From assembly GCA_009667805.1 (NCBI GenBank), contig CM019068.1, positions 8,930,182 to 8,994,181 of the forward strand: a DNA stretch of 64,000 nucleotides, read 5' to 3'. The notes under the pieces were generated by a model. It searched no databases. It was not told the DNA's origin and was given only the letters and a program-made list of their open reading frames with translations. This DNA is from Leptobrachium leishanense (lineage: Eukaryota > Chordata > Amphibia > Anura > Megophryidae). The position numbers were made by a program, and so were the translations under genes. Shown here one piece after another: positions 19,651 to 29,802 of this stretch (within the stretch, counting starts at the first letter, position 1; each line of letters starts with the position of its first letter).

Positions 19651-20357
19651 TGGCGCGCTCCCGTGGTAGATTCCTCCCACTGAAATGCAAAAAGGGGCTG
19701 GCTTGCTGGAGCCAGTTGGATGCAAAAGAAAGCGTCTTTTAAATCAAGCACCATGTAATATTTTGTATCTCCGGGAATTAATGCCAATAAATTGTATGGA
19801 TTGGGAACCACAGGGTGTAGAGTTACTGTGGCTTCGTTGACGGCTCATAAATCTTGGACTGGGCGATACTCTTGTGTGCCCTCTTTCAGTACTGGCAACA
19901 GGGGTGTGTTCCACGGTGACACGCAGAATTTCAATATACCGTGGTCTTTAAGTCTCTGTAAAGGTGTCTGGATATTCTGCTTGGCTTTTTGTGGGATATG
20001 ATATTGTCTTAAAGTAACAGGCGCTGCACCAGGTTTTAAATCAACGTACACTGGGGGAATATTTACAGCTATTCCGGGCGGATTTTCCTCCGTCCACACC
20101 CCAGGAATTCCGAGGAGTAGTGTGTGCGGGTCCGGGGCCGCCGGCAGAGTTGGTGCTGTGCGCCATTCTTCCTCTCTTGGCATAATCACTGCAATTTTTA
20201 CAGATTGGGTGTGCTGGTTGGCTGGGCTGTACTGCCGTGTAGAGCTGCCACTCTCAGGCAGTTCTAATCGAGCATGTCCCCCGGGAAGAAATGTAATTTG
20301 GGCTTGCAATTTGCAAAGGATATCCCACCCCAGGAGCTGGATGGGACATTCGGGCAT
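19651..20357 (-). pseudogene. pol (PR-RT): ERV protease C-terminus and RT N-terminal half
   Basis: It starts with the protease C-terminal signature ECPIQLLGWDILCKLQAQI (gammaretroviral proteases end CPxPLLGRDLL-like). The RT N-terminus follows: YVDLKPGAAPVTLRQYHIP, LKDHGILKFCVSPWNTPLLP, EYRPVQDL, then in a shifted frame VVPNPYNLLALIP and VLDLKDAFFCIQL (the first catalytic aspartate region), ending at FQWEE next to the Gypsy insertion. The shift lies near 19845. The protease active-site half is missing. Confidence 0.92.
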
Positions 20358-20813
20358 ATACTAAAATTCATGTTCAACATTATGCCCACCCACACTACAT
20401 TTTCGAGAAGCAAGGAAAGGATACTTAGCAGACACCCCCATTGCTCCCATAATATCAACTTCATTATTTGGGGGTACCTGCTTCTTGTTTTGTCCTGCCA
20501 TCATTATAAAATTACTTTTATCTTTTACACAATACCTCAATATATCTATATACGGGTACTGTTCAGGATGTCCGCATTTCCCGGTGACTTGGGAATGCAC
20601 TCTCTGTATTAGCTCCGGGTCCATTGACCCCTGCTCTGGCCACTCTGGAACTAACAGTGGCCATACAATTGTACACATTAATGTTAGTTTCTCCTTAGTT
20701 AACTCTACACCATAATCATGCGTTGCATATAGCGCTTCAAAATTCCGCACCATATATCCTAAGGGCGTCTCACCCTTCTTTACCTTCTTGGGTTTGGATG
20801 ACCCGTGACCCAT
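20358..20813 (-). pseudogene. gag: ERV gag matrix fused to a protease remnant
   Basis: An ATG at 20813 opens MGHGSSKPKK, a myristoylation-type N-terminus (glycine 2, serine 6) with a basic patch, as in retroviral matrix. Matrix homology (GYMVRNFEALYATHDYGVEL, WPLLVPEWPEQG) runs to about residue 130. The last dozen residues (GGHNVEHEF) look like protease sequence, followed by an in-frame TAG and then MPECPIQLL. Capsid, nucleocapsid and the protease active site (DTG) are absent, so an internal deletion joins matrix to the protease C-terminus near 20390. Confidence 0.8.
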
Positions 20814-21890
20814 TGTTACTCTTTTAAGGGCAGTAACCTTTTTACAATACAGATATTACTTTTCAGCAAAAACACTTGAAATTTACTGTCTGGTACTTCA
20901 GTCAACAATTCATATATATCGGATTCGCTTCCTTCATCAGTAGCCGGACTGCAGTCACCTGAGCCGGAAACGTACCTTGGGAGTCCACTCTCAAGTTTGC
21001 TTTCTCGCTAGGCGAGTAGGCGCTCGATCTCTCACAGCACTCAAATCACTCACAGCACATACTGTACCAGATACTTTCAGTACAAAACAATACATAGACA
21101 ATTCAACTCTTTCTACTAGCCGAGGGCACACCGTCCCTCCTTTTGGCTCCTTATACCCCGTTAATTGAACTCTAACTCTTGACTGCTTGTGACTATGTGC
21201 ACCCCGTTCTATAACTACACTTCCGTCTGCAATTCCAATTTGCCTATGGGTAATCTACCCACCCAGCACCACTGTCTCTGCAGCTACCACTGGCCCCAAC
21301 GAGCCCTCTTCACTACACGACGTACACACTAGCACTGACTCAGGGCTCTCAGCCCAGTCAAAGAAATCCCTCCTCCTTTCCTTGTCCACGTGCAGAAGCT
21401 CTGTTTACAAACACTGACTATGACTATGCAACTCCACGTGGCTACTCTCTCCCTCTCTTACAGAACTACCATTTGGTTAACATCCGATCCCCCGGGTCCA
21501 GACATGCGCTAGCCACTCTGGCTCCTTTGCTTGTCCGTGCTATCGGCGGCGGGTTCGGTATGTCAACGAGACCGTGGCCGCGGGTCTCCTTATTCAACTA
21601 TGGTCGGACATTTCCCTTTATACCGGTATCTCTGATACACATACAAACATAGAAGACACTTTACCTATCGCCACGCTGCTCGCTGTATCCTCAGACTCGG
21701 TGGTGTGCCAGTGTTCCCGGGCCGGGGGTCCGTTTGGGACGAGACGAGGTCCACTGAACAGGAAATCCTGCTTGGCGCCTGCAGATGTCAGCTCACCTTC
21801 AACGGACGCCCAACCAACGGGATCACTCGCACCTGCAGTCAACCGCTACAGTGTTCAGCAGTCGTTGCCGTGCCAGCAAGGGCCCATTTC
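20814..21890 (-). other. ERV 5' leader
   Basis: About 1.1 kb between the PBS-like site and the matrix ATG, long for a gamma-type leader. It should hold the packaging signal and splice donor, but no specific site could be assigned by eye. No conserved frame was recognised. Confidence 0.5.
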
Positions 21891-21908
21891 CCGGCTCACG
21901 GGCCCCCA
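21891..21908 (-). promoter_or_regulatory. ERV primer-binding site, tRNA-Pro-like
   Basis: Five bases inside the 5' LTR the minus strand reads TGGGGGCCCGTGAGCCGG. The first eleven bases match a proline-tRNA PBS at all but one position; the rest differs, consistent with a three-base insertion (GAG). The position is correct, but the primer identity is tentative. Confidence 0.5.
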
Positions 21909-21913
21909 AGAAA

Positions 21914-22585
21914 TGTTACCGGAATCTGCTAGGTTCACTCGGGACGAAGCCGGACCGGACAAGAGCAAGGATTGTCTGAACACGAGTCTCTTCAGGAAAG
22001 GCAAACTTTGTGTCATCACACAATGCTCACACAGGATTAAATCGCAAAGAGTGAGCCCCGATCTCACCCTGACGAGGGGTTTTATACCCCGAATACATAA
22101 TTAGGTACATCCCAATTAGCCCACCTCCCGGTGACACTTATCCCACCCCACGTGGGTCAGTACCTCCCTTGGTTAATAACAAAGGCATTCCATACATTGG
22201 CCATAAATTGGCAAACTTCATGTTAGTCTGACAGTTCGTGATTTGCTGCGGCACTCAATCCGGGCCGTGCCCACCTCCCTAGAGGCTATGTTTATTTGTC
22301 ACAGATAAGACATGGTCTGGTTTCTACGCTCTCTTTGTCTCTCTGCAGGCCTTTGTGACCTTGATGTATCCATTCGTCCTCCTGTCTCTCCGTGCCAAGA
22401 GCGGCCCGGATCTTCCTCCATTTTAATTACTTCTCTGTTAATCTAACACATTCCTAAAATTCTATGTAAGCTTCATTCTAGTTTCTACTGAAATCTACCT
22501 AGTTATATTCAAGTGAACCAATATTCTGAACAAGATGGGCGCCTGGCTCATAATGGCGACCATCTCCCAGCCTGATTCCACTTCA
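21914..22585 (-). repeat. ERV 5' LTR
   Basis: Partner of 7883-8558, flanked on the right by the target duplication atat (22586-22589). TATA box at 22080-22086. A four-base gap relative to the other LTR (near 22005) removes the AATAAA. Sixteen substitutions separate the two copies by hand count. Confidence 0.92.
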
Positions 22586-22790
22586 ATATCTTTAAAACGC
22601 TATTTATTATTTTTATTAATTTTTTTACAAAAAAAATCTTTTTTAAAACACCCTTTTTGCTGTTTTAATTTTTTAAAAGATTTTTTCAGGCTTTTTTATT
22701 ATTTTTTAAAGGACCTTTTTTATTGTTTTGATTCTTTTACTACATTTTAATCTATTTAAACTCTTATTAGGAGATACTGATACCGTTGAT
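22586..22790. repeat. Right half of the MITE split by the ERV
   Basis: T-rich sequence starting atatctttaaaacgctattt, resembling atatctaataaaccattt and the following T-rich block of the MITE at 1785-1920. It continues the segment at 7691-7882 across the provirus. The match is diverged and the far terminus is not identified. Confidence 0.45.
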
Positions 22791-22867
22791 TGTGCGAGTT
22801 CTTATACAGATGCCGGACGTCAGCACTGGGCTGGCTTGCCGGGCTATATGTGAGCGCTGGGGCAGTT

Positions 22868-22896
22868 GGCAGAATGCTTTTACAGCATTCTGCCAG
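22868..22896. repeat. Short perfect hairpin
   Basis: tggcagaatgct and agcattctgcca are inverted copies separated by five bases (tttac). No run of T follows and there is no gene nearby, so a terminator role is not inferred. Confidence 0.6.
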
Positions 22897-22907
22897 GCCC
22901 CACCGGC

Positions 22908-23339
22908 TAAGGCTGGGGTCAGACCAGCGCACTTTTAATGTGCGTTCTGGCGCACATAATTACGGCTGCACTAGCAGCAGATGACGGGCAATGACGGACA
23001 ATATATGATGTACGGCCGCACAAAAGTCCGGCCGTGCAACGCAAGTGGAAAATTAACGCATTTTTCTGAGAACGCTGAACCGCTAGTACTGACGTACTGA
23101 GTGCGCAGCTGCAGCATAGCGGCGTGTTTGCGTGATTAGGAGATGTCAGACTCTGCTAATGTTCAGCCTACATAACGTCCAGACGCAAAAAGAGTTTTTT
23201 TGACGATCCGTACAAAATCACGTCCGACAATGCGCATCGTCTGACCGTTTTTGCCCATTCGTGAAAAAATACGTCAATGCGTTCGGACACGCTTTTTCAC
23301 GCTCGCGGGGAAAAATGCTTTCGTCTGACCCTAGCCTTA
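22908..23339. mobile_element. Harbinger-like MITE, copy 1
   Basis: 432 bp between taaggctggggtcagac and gtctgaccctagcctta, inverted termini. It is about 90% similar over its length to 57998-58430. The TTA/TAA at both edges fits the three-base target duplication of PIF/Harbinger elements. The interior is CpG-rich and non-coding. Confidence 0.75.
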
Positions 23340-23598
23340 TTCAGCGCTTTTTGCCAATTACAATAAATGCTTCAGCAACTCCATTTCTGCAAAATACGGT
23401 GAACATTTGATAGATAGTGAATTCACTGAATTTTCAACTAAACGGAATTACCGATGTAAGTTGAAATTCGGCAAAATGAAAATTGAGTTTAATGTTGTTG
23501 CTTTGGGAACAGACCCCATGGTCAGCAGTGGAATAAACTGCTAGTTTGTCTCCGGAGTTGTATCTGTCGAGTTAACATCAAAGCATTGCGATGTTACA
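23340..23598. other. Unassigned non-coding DNA
   Basis: It holds short words shared with the MITE family (gaattcact, ggtgaacatttg) but no alignable copy. Confidence 0.4.
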
Positions 23599-23692
23599 AA
23601 TGTTTATTTATTTATTTATAAAGTATTTTACCAGGAAGGATACATTAAGATTTCTCTTGTTTTCAAGAATGTCCTGGGTTTGTGACAGGTAG
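23599..23692. repeat. Interspersed repeat tail (ttttaccaggaaggatacat family)
   Basis: A (ttta)n run followed by taaagtattttaccaggaag, gatttctcttgttttcaag and gtcctggg, the same family as 4098-4190. It appears to be the 3' end of a non-LTR element, with the A/T microsatellite as its tail. Confidence 0.55.
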
Positions 23693-25600
23693 GAGAATAA
23701 ATTATATTTGAGGGGAACATCAACACCCAATAATTCATGCAGCGAACTGGAAATATCAGAATACAATAAGAATCATTGTTCCTGAAACAGCAACTGGGGT
23801 TTACTGGTCTCCAGATTGAGGACCAGACTCAAACCTGTTACAGAGTCCGTCCCTTCTCTTCAGTCAAGCTGATCCGCAGCAACTTTCCTTCTCATAACCC
23901 TTAGCCAGAACTTCATGGAGTGCTGTATCTTTCTATGCATTGCTCCCCAAACATCAGACACTGCTTAATGCAGGGGAATGAATATGCTTTATTTGCAAAT
24001 GGGTCCAGTTATATGGGAAACAGGGAGGGGGAGGTAACATAACACAATCAGCATCATACACTGTCTACATGAGGGGGTGTGAATTCCTTCAGAAGAGGAA
24101 GAAACCTAATTAGTTACACTAGATGGGATTAACAGACAGAGAATCAAATCAATCTAAGGACAAACAGATAGCAACAACAATATGTCTAGATTGTATCTCT
24201 AACACCAACTACAAACAGCTTCAAGATAGAAATACATTTAACTCATTAACCCTTAGATGGCCCTTATGCCCATTGTCCTTGAGAGATGGCTTTGCCAAAT
24301 TGGTCCACGATCTCTTGGCAGATGGCCAGCATCCACACATCTCCAACAGGCACAGAGGGCATGTATAATGTGGGCAAGGGTGCCAAGCAGGGTGAAGGCA
24401 CAAACATAGAAGGAGCTTTGGTTGCAGTTCCACACCTGGGTTAAAAAAAAACATGCCATTTTTTTATTCCACGATTCAAACAAGACATAATATCGTGAGG
24501 ATAAATAGTTCAATCTATTCAGCCGCATCTCATTTAGCGCAGACTGCGACATTGTATCAAACAAGACAATTTTGCGTTGAATGCATTTGGCTTTTTTTGT
24601 TGCAGCCAGAACATCTCAATGAGAAACCGGGAACGAGACACCTTTTCTATTGTTGGAGAATAAGGCAAAGAGGTTTTCATTATTCCTACTAATAAACCGG
24701 AGAGACGAGGCGGCGCAAGATGAAAAGTGATGTGTTATTATGACAGCGTTTTATGATTTAATAGTTTGAATCATATGCCCATGCTAGGAATCTATTTCCA
24801 AGCCCTCGCTCTGTTCAGATGAGATTTCCTCGGCTAATATCGGTTTATTTTGACTCCTATTCGCTCGGTGTGTTATACAATCACAGCACACAAGGTAATG
24901 CTTGTAGAAAAATAGGCATTTTTGTAAAATAATGGTAAATGAAACGAGAGAGACTTCTTGCTACATTCAGTTTAAGAACTTTATTATCAGTCACAATAAT
25001 TTAGGTGGAATAAAAGATTAGTCTGACCTTCCAATCCTCCTTATCTCTATTGTTGATACAAACAAAGGCAAACACACAAAAACCACAACATATGCCAATT
25101 GCTCCAAAAAGGGAAGATAATTCTTTCAGGATTCTAGAACAACATTAAACAAAAACTGTTGCAGCTGATTCCACTACTGTTAGAAAAAGAACTAAAACTC
25201 TATCTGGACACACGAGTAGCAACAACATTAACTAAGCCCAAAAAAATTAAATAATCAACAGTTCAAACTTGTTTATTTTGGTACAAACGGAGATATAATC
25301 TTTAATTTCATGTAAACCACTACTGGTATCACGCGTAATGTGACAATATGTGACAGGGAAACAATCTCTGAAAAATCACAGGAGACAATGGGATTAACCC
25401 CAAAAATCTGCCTTATTAGGCAAAACCCGTATCGGGACTAATTTAAAAATCTAGATACTATGTAGCACTGGTGAGAAATTTCTTTACAGTTCTATTGATC
25501 CTCTAAGCTCACTTCTGAAGCCAAACCTTTAGTGCTGCTGAGTTACGATGCACAGGTATATGTATTCAAGTACACCATTTTTTCATTTTCTGAATTTCAT
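23693..25600. other. Unassigned non-coding DNA
   Basis: Nearly 2 kb in which I found no family-like protein, tandem array or paired termini. It may be unique intergenic DNA or old repeats beyond recognition by eye. Confidence 0.5.
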
Positions 25601-25629
25601 GTCTTGTAGTCCGCTTCTACTCTTTTTAG

Positions 25630-25940
25630 TAGACATGTGCATGGCAAAAAAAACCTTTCATTTTGGATCGATCCATTACATTTTTTAGTTCAGTTCGGTG
25701 CGTTCGTTATGTTACTGCAATTCGTATTTTGGGTTGATTCATATTTTGTTTTTATTATTTCTGAAAGTGAAATGGATTAATTTATTTACTTAGATTAGGG
25801 TAAAAAAAAGATACATAATCCCCCTGTCCTTAGTGCTAAAATATATTTCAGCACTAAGGACAGCAGCATTAGTACTACAATGAAAATACAAAAAAAAAGG
25901 AAATAACAGCCAGTACTAAAGGAAAATACCAGCCTGCACT
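25630..25940. repeat. hAT-like left end, right end missing
   Basis: Starts tagacatgtgcatgg, the same terminus as the complete element at 39388, preceded by ctttttag. The interior is AT-rich and includes a strong hairpin at 25826-25865 (tgtccttagtgct and agcactaaggaca). No matching right terminus was found before the 33-bp array. Confidence 0.5.
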
Positions 25941-26664
25941 ACACTGAAAATACTAAAAATAAAATACAGCCGGTGCTACAATGAAAATACCAGCCATAAA
26001 AAATAAAATACAGCCGGTGCAGGACAGCGGACTCTGGAGATCCTGCGAGGTGCAGGGCAGCGGACTCTGGAGATCCTGCGAGGTGCAGGGCAGCGGACTC
26101 TGGAGATCCTGCGAGGTGCAGGGCAGCGGACTCTGGAGATCCTGCGAGGTGCAGGGCAGCGGACTCTGGAGATCCTGCGAGGTGCAGGGCAGCGGACTCT
26201 GGAGATCCTGCGAGGTGCAGGGCAGCGGACTCTGGAGATCCTGCGAGGTGCAGGGCAGCGGACTCTGGGCATTGGGGTTCAGAGTTTTCAGACAGACGAG
26301 AAACTGTGGGTGACATAAAGACAGTACCTATGTAGGCTGTTCTCTGGTCCGGAGTCAAGGCTTGATGGTACCGGGGAACAGCAGCTCGATGAGGCTTTCC
26401 AGCAGAACAGCAGACAGATCCAGGAACGCCAATATACCCCATTAACTTAGTGTTACGGCCTGGACCACCGTGAGGATGTCTGGCTGTCTGTTTAGGCCAT
26501 TCCCCCTCTGTTTCCACGGAACTCCACTCAGAGGAACCAGACTCCTGGTCAGAATAGTTTGGGAAGTCTTGATGGCTCGAAGTGATGGGCCTCACACTTG
26601 TAAGCAGGATTGGCTCGGTCTCCATCTGCACAACTGGATCTCGTTCTGTGGATTCCTGCTCCAT
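25939..26664 (-). pseudogene. Unrecognised 241-codon frame in a decayed LTR element, with 11-residue repeats
   Basis: The N-terminal half is acidic and serine-rich (YSDQESGSSEWSSVETEGEW); the C-terminal half is mostly the 33-bp array. It lies downstream of the zinc-knuckle gag at 27141-27661, separated by an L2-like insertion, so it may be the continuation of that element's coding region. No function is assigned, and the in-frame array makes authenticity doubtful. Confidence 0.4.
26021..26268. repeat. 33-bp minisatellite
   Basis: Seven to eight near-identical units containing ggcagcggactctggagat and cctgcgaggtgca. The 33-bp period keeps an 11-residue repeat (SPESAALHLAG) in the minus-strand frame of the neighbouring ORF. 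Confidence 0.9.
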
Positions 26665-26672
26665 GGGCTCTT

Positions 26673-27055
26673 CATTATTATTATTATTATTCTTTATTTA
26701 TAAAGCGCCAGCATATTCCGCAGCGCTGTACAATAAGCACAGTATAGACAGGGTTACAATACATTGAACAACATTTGACAAACAGTACAGGAGGAGATGA
26801 GGCCCTATTCCCGTAGGAACTCACAATCTAGGAGGGTTGGGGTTGGAAACAGGAGGAGAGGACTGTAAGGTGAGAGTGATTGATGGTTGTGTCAGTGAGT
26901 TGGGGGGTCGGCTTCCCTAAATAGGAATGTTTTAAGGGAGCGTTTGAAGGAAGAGAAGTTAGGGGAAAGTCTGACAGTACGAGGGAGAGCGTTCCAGAGA
27001 GTGGGGGCTGCGCGTGAGAAATCCTGCAGTGTATCATGGGAAGAGGTGATGCGGG
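26673..27055 (-). repeat. L2-like LINE 3' fragment with (ATT)n tail
   Basis: On the minus strand the upstream part encodes the ending of a LINE ORF2 (WNALPRTVRLSP, FKRSLKTFLF). It is followed by the 3' region and a gcgctttataaataaagaat tail running into (aat)n. It sits between the two halves of the decayed LTR element's coding region, so it is a later insertion. No convincing target duplication was found. Confidence 0.7.
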
Positions 27056-27140
27056 GAGGTGGATCCTGGTTCAGTGTACTCCATTGGGGTCTCTGATTCT
27101 TCTTCAGAGGTGGAGTCCAGCGATACCCTTCTTCTGGGCG

Positions 27141-27661
27141 TTACGGGTACAGATCTCCTGGGAGCAGGAGCGGATAGGGTTTTTTCTTGGGTGTAGGTTT
27201 TCTTGACCTGACAGTTGGTGAATTTATTTTCCGCGGGGCAGGCACCGATTTTACCAACAACTTCCTGGACAGCATTTTCTCTTTATGGGTAGGGATTCTG
27301 GACTTTTCTGGAATGTTCCCTGAGGGTTGGCTAGGCGCAGGCTTCTTAGACACAGGTACAGGAACATTTTTGGTGCCTGGCTTTGGTGGGTGCAGTGGGC
27401 AGGTCAATACTCTATGCAAATGACCCCCGCAATAGTAACAGAGGCCTTGCGTCCTTCTCCTTGCCCTTTCCTCCATGGTCAGGGGTCCTCGAACACCTTC
27501 TGGGACCGGAGTGCATACCTTAGTAGATGTGCCGATAGAATTCTGCTGCAGGTAATCCCATAACGAATGCAGGTGCTGCTGGACCTTTTGGTTGGCATTT
27601 TTCAGTCTTTGTACAAAGGCTATGATCACTGCAGCCTCACTGTTTTTAGGCTTCCTCATTC
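27141..27661 (-). pseudogene. gag: LTR-retrotransposon gag with zinc knuckle
   Basis: The ATG at about 27659 is only a few bases inside the LTR edge (27662). The frame reads MRKPKNSEAAVIIAFVQRL and later ERARRRTQGLCYYCGGHLHR with a C-x2-C-x4-H-x4-C knuckle (CYYCGGHLHRVLTC), followed by a proline/lysine-rich tail. This is a nucleocapsid-type gag end of a Ty3/Gypsy-like element; the capsid core is missing or unrecognisable. It relates structurally to the gag at 18763 in having almost no leader after the LTR. Confidence 0.7.
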
Positions 27662-27977
27662 TGTCACGAGCCTGGCCTAGCAGAGGTGCAGAAGTGTGGG
27701 TGTGAGCCCAAGGTGCAGTAACTATATCAGATAAGGCAGGATACAGGGTAACAGGGTTTATTTGTGAATACAAATAAACAGACAACAGACTAGGAATATA
27801 ACAATGGATAAGGATAACATATACTCAGGCGCAGGTACAAAATAGGAATAGGCAATAGAATAGTCAAGATTTAGCAGAGATCTGGTACACGGGTAATCAA
27901 TCATGGAAAAGCAGAGGGTACAGGGGGCAATGGAGGATACCGATAGAGAATGTCCAGAAATAGCAGAGGGTGTACAG

Positions 27978-28745
27978 TAGGCTTGTGCACCGATTTTTTT
28001 TTTTTCGTTTTGATTCGGTTCGGTTCGTTCGGATTTAGAAAATTTTTGTTTCGACTCGTTTCGGCCGATTTTCGTTTAGTTTCGGTTCGTTTCGTTTTTC
28101 GTATCTACTTTTTTTTGTGATTTCGGAAATTTTTGTGTTTTTCGGAACGTCTGTTCTCCTCGTTTCAAAGTGTCTATTCATTTTGACGTAAACTAATGGT
28201 TTTTCGGATACGATAATTATACGATACGATAATTCTGCCGATACGATAATTCTGCCATTGAGATTTCTCATGTTTTACAAGAAGGATACATTGAGATTTC
28301 TCATGTTTTACAAGAAGGATACATTGAGATTTCTCTGGTTTTACAAGAAGGATACATTGAGATTTCTCTGGTTTTACAAGAAGGATACATTGAGATTTCT
28401 CTGGTTTTACAAGAAGGATACATTGAGATTTCTCTGGTTTTACAAGAAGGATACATTGAGATGTGAATGATACAAAACTTAATTACAGAATCAGCGATAT
28501 AAATACAATGTCCGAAATTACTGAAATGGAGCCGGAATCACGAATGGAATGAAAATGAATTTCGATTTTACACATTTCTAGTCCATTCGAAAATTCCGAA
28601 AATTTTTCGTTTTGGCACGAAAATTCGTTCGGATCTGCCGTTTTCGGATCCGAAAATTTTCGGAAAATCGGTCGAATCCGAATGCACGAATCGGGAAATT
28701 TTGTGAAAATTCCGAAATTCCGAAATCCCGAAACGCACATCCCTA
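27978..28745. mobile_element. hAT MITE with perfect 8-bp target duplication, inside the LTR
   Basis: Begins taggcttgtgcaccgat and ends cgaaacgcacatcccta. It is flanked by gtgtacag at 27970-27977 and 28746-28753. It is the reverse orientation of the family at 2477-3354. The middle of the element is replaced by a 33-bp tandem array (28258-28464). Confidence 0.85.
28258..28464. repeat. 33-bp tandem array inside the hAT MITE
   Basis: About six units containing attgagatttctc and ttttacaagaaggatac. The unit resembles the dispersed ttttaccaggaaggatacat family (4098, 23609), so a piece of that repeat seems to have been inserted and then amplified. Confidence 0.85.
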
Positions 28746-29047
28746 GTGTACAGGCAGGTCTATGGATCAAGAGCAGGAGGGGTTCCAGGCAAGGATCTAT
28801 GGAAGGCAGGTCTGCACTAGCTAAGCTAGGAACTTCAATGAGGAAGCGTGGGATCAGGGGTGTAGCTTCCTCATATGCAGGATCAATTAGGGAGATGAAC
28901 GGCAGGTGTGGTTCCATGTCCATTATGCAAATTATAGTTCAAGAAGCGTATGGAGGAGAATGTCCTGGAACCTGCATATCAATGCAAAACAGGGCAAAAG
29001 GAGAACAAAAGAGGGCGCCAGAGGGTCTGGTGGTTCGGACCGTGACA

Positions 29048-29802
29048 CTATTGAATAGGTTTCGGCACCATGGATAGCAGCTTCACAGGGCTCTGGAGCC
29101 TCGAGGGGCTGCTCTCCTTGGTGCAGAATAGGTTTCATCATAGCCCAGTGTTGCTGATATATGGGTCTTGTAGTCAGCCTCTACACTTTTTAGTGTATGT
29201 ATTGTAATGCAGCCAACAAATCAGTGTGTATATATATATGACTGACTGAATTTGATAATTAGGTCGTAGCTGGTTACACTTATCTTTGCGGGTGCTGGTA
29301 TTCTGTGTTTATTTATATTTTGTGAGACATATTCACTTCTATCTATACATACTGTATGTCTTCATTGTTGTGTATTACTGTGGCCATGATTTTATGAACG
29401 GTGTGTTTGTATTTTTTAGCATTTATTTCAATTAAAGTTATGTTTTATTATCGCAGTTAGAGACGTTTGTATTTCCAGAGATTCAGGAGCGTAACTGGTG
29501 TTAGTTTTATTTCATCTTATTTATTTATTTTGTTTATTGAACATTTCCCCGAACTTTATTTCTAAAGAAGAAGAAGACCTGTTCATTGAGATAAAGGGAT
29601 TAATTTATTAATCCTGTCATTGTGGAGGAGGATTGAAAATCAACCAGGAGATTCTGAGGTGGATAAATAAAACAAAACGAATCTCCAATTCAGCAATTTG
29701 CCAGCTTTGCTCTTATGGTATAAAACTCTGCAGTTCCCATGGCGATAAACTATCTGTAATATATCATTATTAAATAAATGCCAAGATTTGGTTCCTAGTA
29801 AA
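29048..29802. other. Unassigned non-coding DNA
   Basis: AT-rich. It contains at 29165-29194 a near copy (27 of 30 bases) of 25601-25630. No gene recognised. Confidence 0.45.

Larger units (their letters stand above)
7883..22585 (-). mobile_element. Endogenous retrovirus, gamma-type, defective, interrupted by a Gypsy element
   Basis: The provirus lies on the minus strand, bounded by two LTRs of about 675 bp (7883-8558 and 21914-22585) and flanked by the 4-bp duplication atat (7879-7882, 22586-22589). Read from right to left the order is 5' LTR, PBS-like site, leader, gag matrix, a protease remnant, RT, RNase H, an OGFr-like domain, integrase, env, polypurine tract and 3' LTR. Removing the 6011-bp Gypsy insertion and its duplicated 5 bases leaves about 8.7 kb, a normal retroviral length despite a large gag deletion. 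By hand the LTRs differ at 16 substitutions and one 4-base gap. A 4-bp duplication, a tRNA-Pro-like PBS, an env overlapping pol, CWVC in SU and a C-x7-CC in TM point to a gamma-type retrovirus. Every coding region is broken, so it is a fossil. Confidence 0.92.
27662..29047 (-). repeat. LTR of the decayed element, split by a hAT MITE
   Basis: Left edge tgtcacgagcctgg, right edge ttcggaccgtgaca: inverted TGTCACG ends with TG/CA. Without the 768-bp hAT insertion and its duplicated octamer the LTR is about 610 bp. It is followed on the minus strand by gag, so it is the 5' LTR. The partner 3' LTR was not found in the window, so the target duplication cannot be checked. Confidence 0.65.

Noticed and set aside
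22868..22896. Intrinsic terminator-like hairpin
   Set aside because: No T-tract, and the genome is eukaryotic; kept only as a hairpin.
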